From the NCBI RefSeq assembly GCF_016803395.1, contig NZ_JAEVHL010000027.1:1-45993 (forward strand): DNA of 45,993 nt, read 5' to 3'. This DNA comes from Micromonospora tarensis. GTDB lineage: Bacteria > Actinomycetota > Actinomycetes > Mycobacteriales > Micromonosporaceae. The position numbers and the translations under genes were made by a program. This document shows, one piece after another, positions 19,232 to 28,197 of the stretch; positions within the stretch are counted from its first letter, which is position 1; each line of letters opens with the position of its first letter. The notes beneath the pieces were generated by a model. That model did not search any database, was not told where the DNA came from, and saw only the letters and a program-made list of their open reading frames with translations.

Positions 19232-19268
19232 TTGACGCGATACCCGGGAAACGTACACTGCGAGTGTA
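19232..19268 (+). promoter_or_regulatory. Promoter of the liv-type operon with overlapping palindrome
   Basis: TTGACG (19232-19237) and TACACT (19254-19259) are 16 bases apart, about 40 bases before the first transporter gene. The -10 box is the left arm of a perfect inverted repeat, TACACTGCGAGTGTA (19254-19268), a suitable operator position for a repressor such as the TetR protein at 24611. That pairing is inference. Confidence 0.5.
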
Positions 19269-19299
19269 AATAACACCCGCCACGACCGAGGGATGGGTG

Positions 19300-20085
19300 A
19301 TGGAGCGCGGCCTGGAACTGCACCACATCGGCGTCCGTTTCGGCGGCCTCACCGCCCTCGACGACGTCTCCCTGCGGGTGCCACCCAACCGGGTGGTGGG
19401 CGTGATCGGGCCCAACGGCGCCGGCAAGACCACGCTCTTCAACGTGATCTGCGGATTCGTCGCACCGGAGTCGGGATCGCTCACCCTCGACGGCCGGCCG
19501 CTGCGGCCACGACCGCACCGGCTGACCCGGCTCGGCATCGCCCGGACCCTCCAGGGCACCGGCCTCTTCGCCGGGCTCAGCGTGGTGGAGAACGTGATGA
19601 CCGGCGCCTCCCACACCGCCCGCGCGGGCTTCGCGTCGGCGCTGCTCGGGCTGCCGGCCAGCGACCGCGACGAACGCCGGCTCCGTGAGCACGCCCTGGC
19701 CATCCTCGACGACCTGGGCATCGCCGCACACGCCGACGCCGCACCGAGCACACTGCCCTTCGCGGTACGCCAGCGGGTCGCCCTGGCCCGCGCGCTCGCC
19801 GCCCGACCCCGGCTGCTCCTGCTCGACGAGCCCGCCGGCGGCCTCGGCGCCGACGACATCGCCGAGCTGGCGGAGCTGGTCCGGCAGCTGCCCCGCCGCG
19901 ATGCCGACCCGTGCGCCGTGCTCCTGGTCGAGCACCACATGGACCTGGTGATGGCCGTCTGCGACGAGCTGGTGGTGCTCGACTTCGGCCGGGTGATCGC
20001 CACCGGCACCCCGGACCAGGTCCGCGACGATCCGGCGGTCACCGACGCCTACCTCGGTGCCACCGTCGAGGAGGTGTCGCCGTGA
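19300..20085 (+). CDS. livG: Branched-chain amino-acid-type ABC transporter ATPase (LivG)
   Basis: This ABC ATPase has about 261 residues, with Walker A GPNGAGKTTLF, Q-loop region RTLQGTGLFAG, a divergent signature segment STLPFAVRQRVALARAL and Walker B RLLLLDEPAGGL. The signature LSGGQ is replaced by LPFAVRQ, which is unusual; the second ATPase keeps LSGGERQ. With LivF it powers import of a branched-chain amino acid or other small carboxylate by the HAAT family. The ATG at 19300 has an upstream GAGGGATGG. It overlaps the LivF gene by four bases. Confidence 0.88.
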   Translation: MERGLELHHIGVRFGGLTALDDVSLRVPPNRVVGVIGPNGAGKTTLFNVICGFVAPESGSLTLDGRPLRPRPHRLTRLGIARTLQGTGLFAGLSVVENVMTGASHTARAGFASALLGLPASDRDERRLREHALAILDDLGIAAHADAAPSTLPFAVRQRVALARALAARPRLLLLDEPAGGLGADDIAELAELVRQLPRRDADPCAVLLVEHHMDLVMAVCDELVVLDFGRVIATGTPDQVRDDPAVTDAYLGATVEEVSP

Positions 20086-20864
20086 GCGCGAGGAGTGAAC
20101 CGGGCCCGCGAGCCCCGCAGTCGCGAACAGAAGGTAACCCTGCGGGCGCGTCCGACCTGCTCGTCGTGCGAGGACTGGAGGCCGGTTACGGTGCCGCGCC
20201 CGTGCTGCGGGCCGTCGACCTCACCGTTGCGGCCGGCACGATCGCCGCGGTCGTCGGCGCCAACGGCGCCGGCAAGACCACCCTGCTACGCGCGCTCTCC
20301 GGCATGATCCGCCCGGCCGCCGGCCAGGTGCTCCTCGCCGGGGAGGAGCTGCGCGGCACGCCCGTGGAGCAGCTCGTCCGGCGCGGCATGGCACACGTCC
20401 CGGAGGGCCGAGGCGTGATCAGCGAGCTGACGGTCGACGAGAACCTCCGGCTCGGCGGGCTCTGGCGGCGCGACCGGGCGGACGCGGCGCGGGCCCTCGA
20501 CGAGGTCTACGACCTCTTCGAACCCCTGGCCAGACGCCGCCGGCACCTCGGCCACCAGCTCTCCGGCGGCGAGCGGCAGATGCTCGCGCTCGGCCGGGCC
20601 CTGGTCGGTCGACCTCGGCTGCTGCTGCTGGACGAGCCGTCACTCGGTCTGGCGCCCCGGGTGGTCGCCCGGATCATGGCGCTGCTCCGCCAGCTGCGCG
20701 ACCGGACCGGCCTGACCGTCCTGCTGGTCGAGCAGAACGTGCGCAGCGCGCTCGCCGTCGCCGACCAGGGCGTCGTGATGTCCCTCGGTCAGGTGGTGAT
20801 CGCCGCCCCGGCGGCGACGCTGCGCGACGACGTCGACCTGCGCCACGCGTACCTCGGTTTCTGA
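20082..20864 (+). CDS. livF: Branched-chain amino-acid-type ABC transporter ATPase (LivF)
   Basis: The second HAAT ATPase has 260 residues: Walker A GANGAGKTTLLRALSG, the LivF-specific HVPEGRGVISELTVDENL, signature LSGGERQMLALGRAL, Walker B RLLLLDEPSLGLAP and a His switch region in LLVEQNVRSAL. An N-terminal tail of about 25 polar residues precedes the first strand. It starts with GTG inside the LivG stop (GTGA) and is followed after 30 bases by the first permease gene. It acts at the cytoplasmic face with LivG, LivH and LivM. Confidence 0.9.
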   Translation: MSARSEPGPRAPQSRTEGNPAGASDLLVVRGLEAGYGAAPVLRAVDLTVAAGTIAAVVGANGAGKTTLLRALSGMIRPAAGQVLLAGEELRGTPVEQLVRRGMAHVPEGRGVISELTVDENLRLGGLWRRDRADAARALDEVYDLFEPLARRRRHLGHQLSGGERQMLALGRALVGRPRLLLLDEPSLGLAPRVVARIMALLRQLRDRTGLTVLLVEQNVRSALAVADQGVVMSLGQVVIAAPAATLRDDVDLRHAYLGF

Positions 20865-20894
20865 CCACCACCCCGTCACCCGGAGGGAGGACTG

Positions 20895-21773
20895 TTGGAC
20901 CGCTTCGTCTTCCTCACCATCGACGGCCTGTCCCGAGGCGCGGTGTACGCCGCGTTCGCGCTGGCCCTGGTGCTCATCTGGCGGGCGGCGCGGGTCGTCA
21001 ACTTCGCCCAGGGCGCGATGGCCGTCGCCGCCGCGTACGTCGCCTACACCGTCGCCACCGCGACCGGCTCCTACTGGCTCGGTTTCCTGGTCGCGATCGG
21101 CGCCGGTCTGCTGCTCGGCGCGCTGGTGGACCGGGTGGTGATGCGGCACGTCGACCACGCCTCGCCGCTCAACCCGGTGATCGTCGCGCTCGGGCTGGTG
21201 CTGTTGATCCAGGCGGTGCTGGGCATGGTGTACGGCAACGAGTTCCGCCCCGCCGAGGCCCCGTTCAGCCGGTCCGCCCTCACCGTGGCCGGAGTCGCCG
21301 TGCTGTCGCCGTACGACCTGTTCGTCTTCGCCGCGATCGGGGTGGTGGTCAGCGGCCTGGCCTGGATGTTCGCGCGTACCCCGGTGGGGTTGCGGATGCG
21401 CGCGGCGGCCTTCGCCCCGGAGGTGTCCCGGCTGCTCGGGGTCAACGTCGGCGGCATGTTGACCCTCGGCTGGGCGCTCGCCTCGGGGGTGGGCGCGCTG
21501 GCCGCCATGCTGGTCCTGCCGACCGAGCTGGGCCTGCACCCGCACGCGATGGACCTGGTGTTCGTCTCGGCGTTCACCGGGGCGGTGGTCGGTGGGCTGG
21601 ACAGTCCGCCCGGGGCGGTGGTCGGCGGCCTCGTGGTGGGCCTGCTGCTGTCCTACGTGAGCGGTTACGCCGGCAGTGATCTCACCCCGCTCGCGGTGCT
21701 GGTGCTGCTGCTGGCGGTGCTGCTGGTCCGCCCCGGTGGGCTGTTCGCCCCGGTCGCGGCGAGGCGGGTGTGA
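20895..21773 (+). CDS. livH: Branched-chain amino-acid-type ABC permease (LivH)
   Basis: The 292-residue membrane permease has about eight segments and LivH hallmarks: GAVYAAFALALVLIWRAARVVNFAQGAMA near the N-terminus and GAVVGGLDSPPGAVVGGL, the coupling-loop region. It starts with TTG at 20895 after a strong GGAGGGAGG. The stop overlaps the LivM start (GTGA at 21770-21773). It should form the membrane channel with LivM. Confidence 0.9.
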   Translation: MDRFVFLTIDGLSRGAVYAAFALALVLIWRAARVVNFAQGAMAVAAAYVAYTVATATGSYWLGFLVAIGAGLLLGALVDRVVMRHVDHASPLNPVIVALGLVLLIQAVLGMVYGNEFRPAEAPFSRSALTVAGVAVLSPYDLFVFAAIGVVVSGLAWMFARTPVGLRMRAAAFAPEVSRLLGVNVGGMLTLGWALASGVGALAAMLVLPTELGLHPHAMDLVFVSAFTGAVVGGLDSPPGAVVGGLVVGLLLSYVSGYAGSDLTPLAVLVLLLAVLLVRPGGLFAPVAARRV

Positions 21774-22869
21774 GCGCCACCAGGGCGGCGCTGCCGCCGA
21801 AGCACCAGCCGGCCGACCCGGGCCACCGCCCGGTCGCCCGCCGGCGTGGTTCCACCCTGCTGCGCACCTGGCGGTGGTGCTCGCCGCCGGCGTGCTGCTG
21901 GTGGGGGTCAGCTACGCCGTCGAGCCGTTCCGCAACTTCCAGCTCGCCACAGTGGCCGCCTACCTCTGCGCGACCGCCGGGCTGACCGTCCTCACCGGGC
22001 TCAACGGTCAACTGTCGCTCGGGCACGGCGCGTTGATGGCCACCGGGGCGTACACCGTGGCGCTGTGCCAGAACGCGTTCGCCGACCGGGGAATGACCGG
22101 CGGCTGGCTGTTGCCGATCTCGCTGACCGCGGCGATCGTCAGCACTGTCGCGGTCGGCGCGGTGGTCGGGGTGGCCGCGGCCCGGCTGCGCGGGCCCTAC
22201 CTGGCCGGGGTCACGCTCGCGGTGGCCGTGGTGGTGCCGGCGCTGGCCGTCACCTTCGACGGCGTGTTCAACGGCGAGCAGGGGTTGTCGGTGCCGGTGG
22301 AGCCGCCGCCGTTGGCGCTCGGCCCGTACTTCCCCTACGAGCGGTGGCAACTCTGGCTCACCGGCGCGGCCACCCTGCTGGTCCTGTTGCTGCTGGCGAA
22401 CCTGATCCGCAGCCGGTACGGGCGTACCTTCCGGGCGGTCCGCGACGACGAGGTGGCCGCCCGCCTGGCCGGCATCCACGTGGCCCGTACCCAGGTTCTC
22501 GCCTTCGTGGTCAGCGCCGCCACCGCCGGGCTCGGCGGCGCGTTGCTGGCGGTCCTCGCGCAGAGCGTGTCTCCGGGGGCGTTCTCGTTGACCCTGTCGC
22601 TGTTCCTGCTGATGGCCGTGGTGATCGGGGGTCTGGGCCGGCTCGCCGGCGCGGTGTGGGGGGCCGTCCTGCTGGTCGCCCTGCCCGATCTCACCCACTC
22701 GGTGACCGAGCTGCTCACGCTCTCGCCCGCGGTGGCCCAGCGGCTGGAGGGGAACCTGCCGCTGGCGATCTTCGGGCTCACCCTGATCGTCGTCATGATC
22801 GCCGCACCCGGCGGCATCCAGGGCCTGTTGTCAGGTCTTGGTCGGCGCCTGCGGGCCCGGCGTTCCTGA
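21770..22869 (+). CDS. livM: Branched-chain amino-acid-type ABC permease (LivM), one-base frame break near the N-terminus
   Basis: The body is a typical LivM permease: TVLTGLNGQLSLGHGALMATGAY, ARLRGPYLAGVTLAVAVVVP, GRTFRAVRDDEVAARLAGIHV (EAA-like coupling helix) and GGLGRLAGAVWGAV. The GTG at 21770, overlapping the LivH stop, encodes MSATRAALPPKHQPADPGH and then loses frame. One missing base near 21842 joins it to WFHPAAHLAVVLAAGVLLVG, giving about 366 residues. Starting inside the second frame would delete the first membrane segment, so an indel is the simpler reading. Confidence 0.85.
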
Positions 22870-22943
22870 GCTGTGCCAGGTCCGGCCCCGGCCGGGCGTC
22901 CCACCACCACACCGTTCCCTGACAACCGGACCGAGAAAGGTCG

Positions 22944-24239
22944 GTGTTCTCCATGCGCCGTATGGCACAACGTGGTCTCGCGCTCGCCAGCACCATCGCC
23001 CTGCTGGCCACCGCCGCTGCCTGCAGTGGTGACGACGGCTCCGGTCCCGGCGGAGCGTCGGTGCCGGGCGTCACCGACACCGAGATCACCGTCGGCACCC
23101 ACATGCCGCTCACCGGGCCCGCTTCGGCCGGCTACTCGAAGATCGCCCCGGCGACCAAGGCGTACTTCGACTACGTCAACGCCAACGGCGGAGTGCACGG
23201 CCGGAAGATCACCTACAAGATCATGGACGACGGCTACAACCCGGCGAACACCCAGCAGGTGGTCCGTCAGCTCGTCCTACAGGACAAGGTCTTCGCCATC
23301 CTCAACGGCCTCGGGACGCCGACCCACACCGGCGTGCTCGACTTCCTCAAGAGCAACCGGGTGCCCGACCTCTTCGTCGCCTCCGGCAGCCGCAGCTGGG
23401 ACCAGCCGGACAAGTATCCGGGCACGTTCGGGTTCAACCCGGACTACACGGTCGAGGGCAAGATCCTCGCCAACTACGCGAAGGCGAACCTGGCCGGCCA
23501 GAAGGTCTGCTTCCTCGGCCAGGACGACGACTTCGGCCGGGACAGCCTGGCCGGCGTGGAGAAGGTGCTCGGCAGCACGGCGGTGGCGGTCAAGCAGACC
23601 TACGTCACCAGCAACACCAACGTCGCGCCGCAGATCGGCGCGTTCAAGGCGGCCGGTTGCCAGGTCGTCGTGCTCGCCACCGTGCCCGGCTTCACCGCGC
23701 TCTCCATCGGCACCGCGGCCCGGTTGGGCTTCAAGCCGCAGTGGCTGGTCTCCAACGTGGGCGCCGACCACCCGACCCTGGCCAAGCAGCTCGGCGCCGC
23801 CGCCCCGCTGCTGGAGGGCATGGTCGGCACCAACTACCTGCCGATGCAGAACGACACGGCGAACCCGTGGATCCAGCTCTTCACGAAGGTCAACAAGGAG
23901 CACAACGGGGACGCCCCGTTCGACGGCAACACCGTCTACGGCATGTCCGTCGGCTACCTCTTCGTGCAGACGTTGCTCGCCGCCGGCAAGGACCTCACTC
24001 GGGAGAAGGTGCTGGAGGCGGTGCGCAAGGGCGGCTTCCAGGGCCCCGGTCTGGTGCCGCTGCGCTTCTCCGAGAAGGACCACTCCGGGTACGGCGGACA
24101 GCGGCTGAGCCGGGTGAGCGGGGGAGTGCAGAGCTACTTCGGGCCGGCGTACGAGACCGACGAGGCGGACGGGCCGGTCAACGAGTACACGGCCACGCCG
24201 GCCGCGCCCCCGGCGAACGGGGTGCCGAGCGGCTCCTGA
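22944..24239 (+). CDS. livK: Branched-chain amino-acid-type ABC substrate-binding lipoprotein
   Basis: This 431-residue type-I periplasmic-binding-protein-like lipoprotein has a signal peptide ending in the lipobox LATAAAC (Cys about 30). It then shows TDTEITVGTHMPLTGPASAGY, DYVNANGGVHGRKITYKIMDDGYNP and a central AGQKVCFLGQDDDFGRDSL, all features of the Leu/Ile/Val-binding family. A disordered Pro/Ala tail ends the protein. The GTG at 22944 has GAAAGG upstream; an internal ATG at 22953 is less well placed. It is the last gene of the operon, 74 bases after LivM, and a long hairpin follows. The ligand is unknown. Nearby acyl-CoA genes suggest a carboxylic acid rather than an amino acid. Confidence 0.9.
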   Translation: MFSMRRMAQRGLALASTIALLATAAACSGDDGSGPGGASVPGVTDTEITVGTHMPLTGPASAGYSKIAPATKAYFDYVNANGGVHGRKITYKIMDDGYNPANTQQVVRQLVLQDKVFAILNGLGTPTHTGVLDFLKSNRVPDLFVASGSRSWDQPDKYPGTFGFNPDYTVEGKILANYAKANLAGQKVCFLGQDDDFGRDSLAGVEKVLGSTAVAVKQTYVTSNTNVAPQIGAFKAAGCQVVVLATVPGFTALSIGTAARLGFKPQWLVSNVGADHPTLAKQLGAAAPLLEGMVGTNYLPMQNDTANPWIQLFTKVNKEHNGDAPFDGNTVYGMSVGYLFVQTLLAAGKDLTREKVLEAVRKGGFQGPGLVPLRFSEKDHSGYGGQRLSRVSGGVQSYFGPAYETDEADGPVNEYTATPAAPPANGVPSGS

Positions 24240-24269
24240 GGACCGGCACCTGACGCCCGACCGGGCGTG

Positions 24270-24296
24270 GTCCGACCGGACCACGTCCGGTCGGAC
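24270..24296. terminator. Terminator hairpin after the liv-type operon
   Basis: A 12-bp perfect stem (GTCCGACCGGAC / GTCCGGTCGGAC) with a CAC loop lies 30 bases after the binding-protein stop. An alternative 8-bp stem (CGTGGTCC/GGACCACG) overlaps it. Confidence 0.7.
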
Positions 24297-24344
24297 GGCT
24301 GTGCGCGCCGCGGCGCGCGGCCCGCCGTCAGCTGGTCCGAGACG

Positions 24345-24374
24345 TTGACCGACCCCGATCGGCGCTTCTACTAT
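24345..24374 (+). promoter_or_regulatory. Promoter in front of the SDR remnant
   Basis: TTGACC and TACTAT are 18 bases apart, and the GTG of the remnant lies eight bases after the -10 box, as in leaderless actinobacterial transcripts. It appears to be the original promoter of the damaged gene. Confidence 0.5.
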
Positions 24375-24381
24375 CTGCACC

Positions 24382-24555
24382 GTGACTGCATATTCAGTCC
24401 GACTGGTCGCCGCCCGGTACCCGCTCGGTCGCCTCGGTCTGCCGCAGGGCGTGGCGGGTGCGGTCGCCCTCCTCGCCTCCGCCGACGCCAGCTGGATCAC
24501 CGGGCAGACCGTGGTCTGCGACGGTGGCGTCGCACTGTCCGGTCGGGCCGGATGA
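24382..24555 (+). pseudogene. Short-chain dehydrogenase/reductase remnant (internally deleted)
   Basis: The 57-codon frame starts MTAYSVRL and jumps straight to the SDR C-terminus: ARYPLGRLGLPQGVAGAV, ALLASADASWITGQ, TVVCDGGVAL. The whole Rossmann core, the TGxxxGIG motif and the YxxxK active site (roughly 190 residues) are missing, although the promoter, a leaderless GTG and the final frame are kept. It cannot be an active reductase. It sits between the transporter terminator and the TetR gene and may once have belonged to the same acid-degradation set. Confidence 0.65.
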
Positions 24556-24610
24556 CCAGCCCTGCGCTCGGCCGGACCTCCCTGATCATCGGCTGTCTAG
24601 ACTCGGCGAC

Positions 24611-25267
24611 ATGGCAGGGGACGTCGTGGCGGTGAAGGGGCGGGGGCAGGGGCGGATGGACGGGGTCGAGGTCGCGGGCCGGGTCGACGGGCGCACCGCC
24701 CGCGCCGAGCGCACCCGCGCGGCCATCGTCGAGGCGCACCTTGCGCTCATCTCCGAGGGCGACCTGCGCCCGACCGGAGAACGCATCGCCGAGCGGGCCG
24801 GCATCTCGCTGCGGACCCTCTGGACCAACTTCAGGGACATGGAGACGCTCTTCGAGGCCAGCGGCGCGGAGGTGCTGCGTCAGCAGGACGCCGCCTACCG
24901 GCCGATCTCCACCGCGTTGCCGCTGGCGAAGCGGGTCGACGCGTACTGCCGGCAGCGGGCCCGACTGCTCCAGCTGATCACGCCGTCGGCGCGGGCCGCC
25001 CAGATGCGCGAGCCGGTCTCCGAGCAGCTGCACCGCAACCGTCTCAAGCACATCGACCGGGTTCGCGACGAGGTCGAGGAGCTCTTCGCCGCCGAGCTGG
25101 CCCGGGCGGGGCGGGATCGGGAGCAGCTGCTCAACGCCCTGGTCGCGGCGAGCATGTGGCCGGCCTGGTCGATGCTGCGCCACGGGCTCGGTCTGGGCGT
25201 GGACCAGGCCCGCGCGGTGATGGCCCGGACGGTGGGCGCCCTGCTGGCCGAGGTGGCGCCCGACTGA
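24611..25267 (+). CDS. TetR-family transcriptional regulator
   Basis: This 218-residue protein has a TetR HTH at about 29-75 (RAAIVEAHLALISEGD, RPTGERIAERAGISLRTLWTNF) and an all-helical ligand domain. The recognition helix has LRTLWTNFRDME where most family members have STLYRHFPSKE. The ATG at 24611 has no ribosome site, but TAGACT at 24598-24603 lies seven bases before it, which suggests a leaderless message. A second ATG at 24656 is possible. Likely targets are the adjacent transporter and acyl-CoA genes. This is inferred from position. Confidence 0.85.
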   Translation: MAGDVVAVKGRGQGRMDGVEVAGRVDGRTARAERTRAAIVEAHLALISEGDLRPTGERIAERAGISLRTLWTNFRDMETLFEASGAEVLRQQDAAYRPISTALPLAKRVDAYCRQRARLLQLITPSARAAQMREPVSEQLHRNRLKHIDRVRDEVEELFAAELARAGRDREQLLNALVAASMWPAWSMLRHGLGLGVDQARAVMARTVGALLAEVAPD

Positions 25268-25331
25268 TTCCGGCCCGGCCCGATATCGCCCCCTCTTTCC
25301 ATTCGGTTTCCGATGGGTAACACTGGCAGGC

Positions 25332-28151
25332 ATGGTTACTGCATCAAGAGTGCAACTAACCGTGCTGCGCGGCCGGGACGACGAGTGCCGGGCTGTCCGG
25401 GGTCTGCTCGACGGCGTGACCGACGCTGACGGTGCCCTGCTGATCCGCGGCGAGCCCGGATCGGGCCGTACCGCGCTGGTTCGCTACGCCCACCGGCACG
25501 CCGAGGGCCGCACCGTGCTCGCCGGGAGCGGGCTCGCCGAGGAGGCCGCCCTGCCGTACGCCGGCCTGCAACGCCTGGTCGACCCGGTTCTCGATCGGCT
25601 CGCCGCGCTGCCAAACGAGCAGCGCGAGCTGCTGCGCCGCGCGCTGGCGGGGGAGGGCTGCCCGCCCGGGCGGCAGCTGACGCTGTCGATGGCGGTGCTC
25701 GGGTTGCTCGCCGCCGCCGCCCGGGACCGCCCGCTGCTCACCACGATGGACGACGTCGACCGGGGCGACCCGCAGACCGCGCAGGTGCTCGCCTTCGTGG
25801 CCCGCCGACTGCGGCACCTGCCCGTCGCCGTGCTGCTCACCGGCGACGTCGCCACCACTGTCGACGGGATACCGGCACACCGGCTCCGCGCCCTGACCGA
25901 GCGCGAGAGCGCCGGTGTGCTCACCGACCGGCTCCGCCAGCTCACCGAGCGCGAGGGCGCCGACCGGCTGCCCGAGCAGCCCGCCGCGTCGGCCCTGATC
26001 GCGCTGGCCGCGATCGGCGGCGGCAACCCCCAGGCGCTGGTGGACCTCGCCGAGGTGCTCACACCGGGGCAGTGGCGGGGGGAGGAGCCGCTGCCCGCCG
26101 CGCCACCCGCCGACGGCGCGCTGGGCCGCGCGTACCGGGACCGGCTGGACCGGCTGCCACCGGAAACCCGGCGGATGCTGCTGCTCGCCGCGCTCGACGA
26201 GGACGGTGAGCCGGGCACCCTCATCCGGGCCGCGGGAGTCGCCGCGCCGACGTCGACGCGCTCACCCCGGCGGAGGTCGCCGGTCTGGTCCGGGTGGAGC
26301 CACGGGGTGTCACCTTCCCGCAGCCGTTGGTCCGCACGATGATCGCGGCCGGCGCGCCGCTCGGGGAGCGCCGCGCGGCGCACCGACTGCTCGCCGAGGT
26401 GCTGGTCGGGGACGGGCACCGGCTGCGTCGGGCCATGCACCTCGCCGCCGCGTCGGCGGGTGCCGATCCGGCGCTGGCCGCCGAGCTGGAACAGGCGGCG
26501 GCGGCGGAACCGGCGGCTGGTCCGCCGCCTCGGCGGCCCTGCGGTGGGCCGCCGAGCTCAGCGACTGTCCGGTCCAGACCAGCGCCCGGCTGCTGACCGC
26601 CGCCCGGTACGCCTGGGCCGGGGGTCAGCCCCAACTGGCCCGGCTGCTGCTCGACCGTCTTCGCGCGGTGTCCACCGACCCGATCGTCAGGGGCCGCGCC
26701 GACCTGCTGCGTGGCGAGGTGGAGCTGCGGTGCGGCACCGCGTCGAGTGCGACGGTCACGCTGCTGGGGTCCGCCACGGCGGTGGACCGCACCGACCGCG
26801 CGCTGGCCCTGGTCGGGCTGGTGCGAGCCGGCGAGGCCGTCTGCTTCGCCGGTGACCAGTACCGGTACGCCGAGGTGGGCCGCCGGGCGCTGGCGTTGCG
26901 AGGCCCGGGCGACCCGCCAGCCATGGAACTCATGAGCTGTCTGATCGCCGGGGTGGCGGCCACCCTGCGCGGCGACCACGAGCGAGCCGGGCCGCGCTGC
27001 GCCGCGCCGTGGTGTTGGGCGGCCGGTTGACCGGGTGGGCGCTGACTCCGACCACGCTCACCTGTGCCGCCGCGGCCGGCCTGCTGGTGGCGGTGGACGG
27101 CGCGGCGCACCGCCTCGCCGAGCGTGCGGTCGGGCTGGCCCGGGAGCGGGGCGAGTTGTCCATGCTGCCCCGGGCGTTGGAGCTGCGGGCGATCGCCGAG
27201 TACTGGTTGGGTCGGCACGAGGCGGCCGCGGAGACCTCCCGCGACGGGCTGCGCGTGGCGCGTGCCACGGGTCAGGTCAACTGTGCCAACGTCCACCTGG
27301 GCATGCTCGCGGTGCTCGCCGCGATCCGGGCCGACCGCGACACCAGCCTGCGGCGAGTCCGCGAGATCGGCGAGTCGCCCACGCCGGGCAGTCGACCGCA
27401 CGCGCTCGCCGGCTGGGCGCTGGCGGTGCTCGACCTGGTCGACGGCCGACCCGCCGAGGCCGCGGACCGCCTGGCGTCACTGGCTCGGCTCGGCACCGGT
27501 CGAGGTCAGGTTCTCGTGCAGGTGATGGCCACCCCGTACCTGGTGGAGGCGGCGGCGCACCTGGCGCACCGACCGGCGGCGACGGCCGCGCTCGCGGTTT
27601 TCGACAGGTGGGCCAGCAGCACCGCGAGCCCGCTGCGCCGGGCCCTGTCCGCGCGGTGTCACGCACTGCTCGCACCCCGGGGCGGCGCCGACGCGGAGCG
27701 GGCTTTCCAGGCGGCTCTGCGGCTGCACCCGACGGAGGCCGGCATGTTCGAGCGGGCCCGCACCGAGCTGCTCTTCGGCCAGGAGTTGCGCCGCAGCCGA
27801 CGCCCTCGCGACGCGCGTACGCACCTGCACCAGGCTCGTGAGATGTTCAGCCTGCTCGGCGTGGAGCGCTGGGCCGAGCAGGCCACCACGGAGCTGCGCG
27901 CGGCGGGTGAGTCGATCGGTCCGCCGGACCTGCCGGCGGCGCGGTTGCTGACCGGCCAGCAGCTGCGGATCGCCGAGCTGGTCGCCGAGGGAGCCACCAA
28001 CCGGGAGATCGCCGCCCGGATGTTCCTCTCCACCCGCACTGTCGACCACCACCTGCGCAACGTGTTCCATCGGCTGGGCATCCGCTCGCGCACCGAACTG
28101 GCCCGCGCCTTCACCGCCGAACGGCACGTCGGTCTGGCCTCCGACCGCTGA
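25332..28151 (+). CDS. LAL-type (LuxR-family) ATP-binding regulator, three one-base frame breaks
   Basis: Joined over three apparent one-base losses (near 26245, 26515 and 26991), this reads as one ~940-residue LAL regulator. The N-terminal ATPase has Walker A GEPGSGRTALV and a degenerate Walker B LLTTMDDVDRG. The middle is helical and TPR-like. The C-terminus is a LuxR HTH: LTGQQLRIAELVAEGATNRE, IAARMFLSTRTVDHHLRNVF. All three breaks shift the frame in the same direction and each neighbouring piece continues the family alignment, so the gene is probably intact in the organism. The ATG at 25332 is preceded by TAACACT and may be leaderless. It sits between TetR and acyl-CoA dehydrogenase genes, so local control is plausible. 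Confidence 0.82.
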
Positions 28152-28161
28152 CCGTCCGGTC

Positions 28162-28190
28162 TGGACGCGGAAAACTATCACCGCTAGTTT
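28162..28190 (+). promoter_or_regulatory. Promoter of the acyl-CoA dehydrogenase gene (leaderless)
   Basis: TGGACG and TAGTTT are separated by 17 bases. The ATG lies eight bases after the -10 box and has no Shine-Dalgarno sequence, so transcription and translation probably start together. Confidence 0.5.
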
Positions 28191-28197
28191 AGGGGCC

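Noticed and set aside
25332..28151. Three or four separate genes in the LAL regulator region
   Set aside because: The open pieces lack their own start signals, follow one another in consistent one-base shifts and together make one standard LAL protein.
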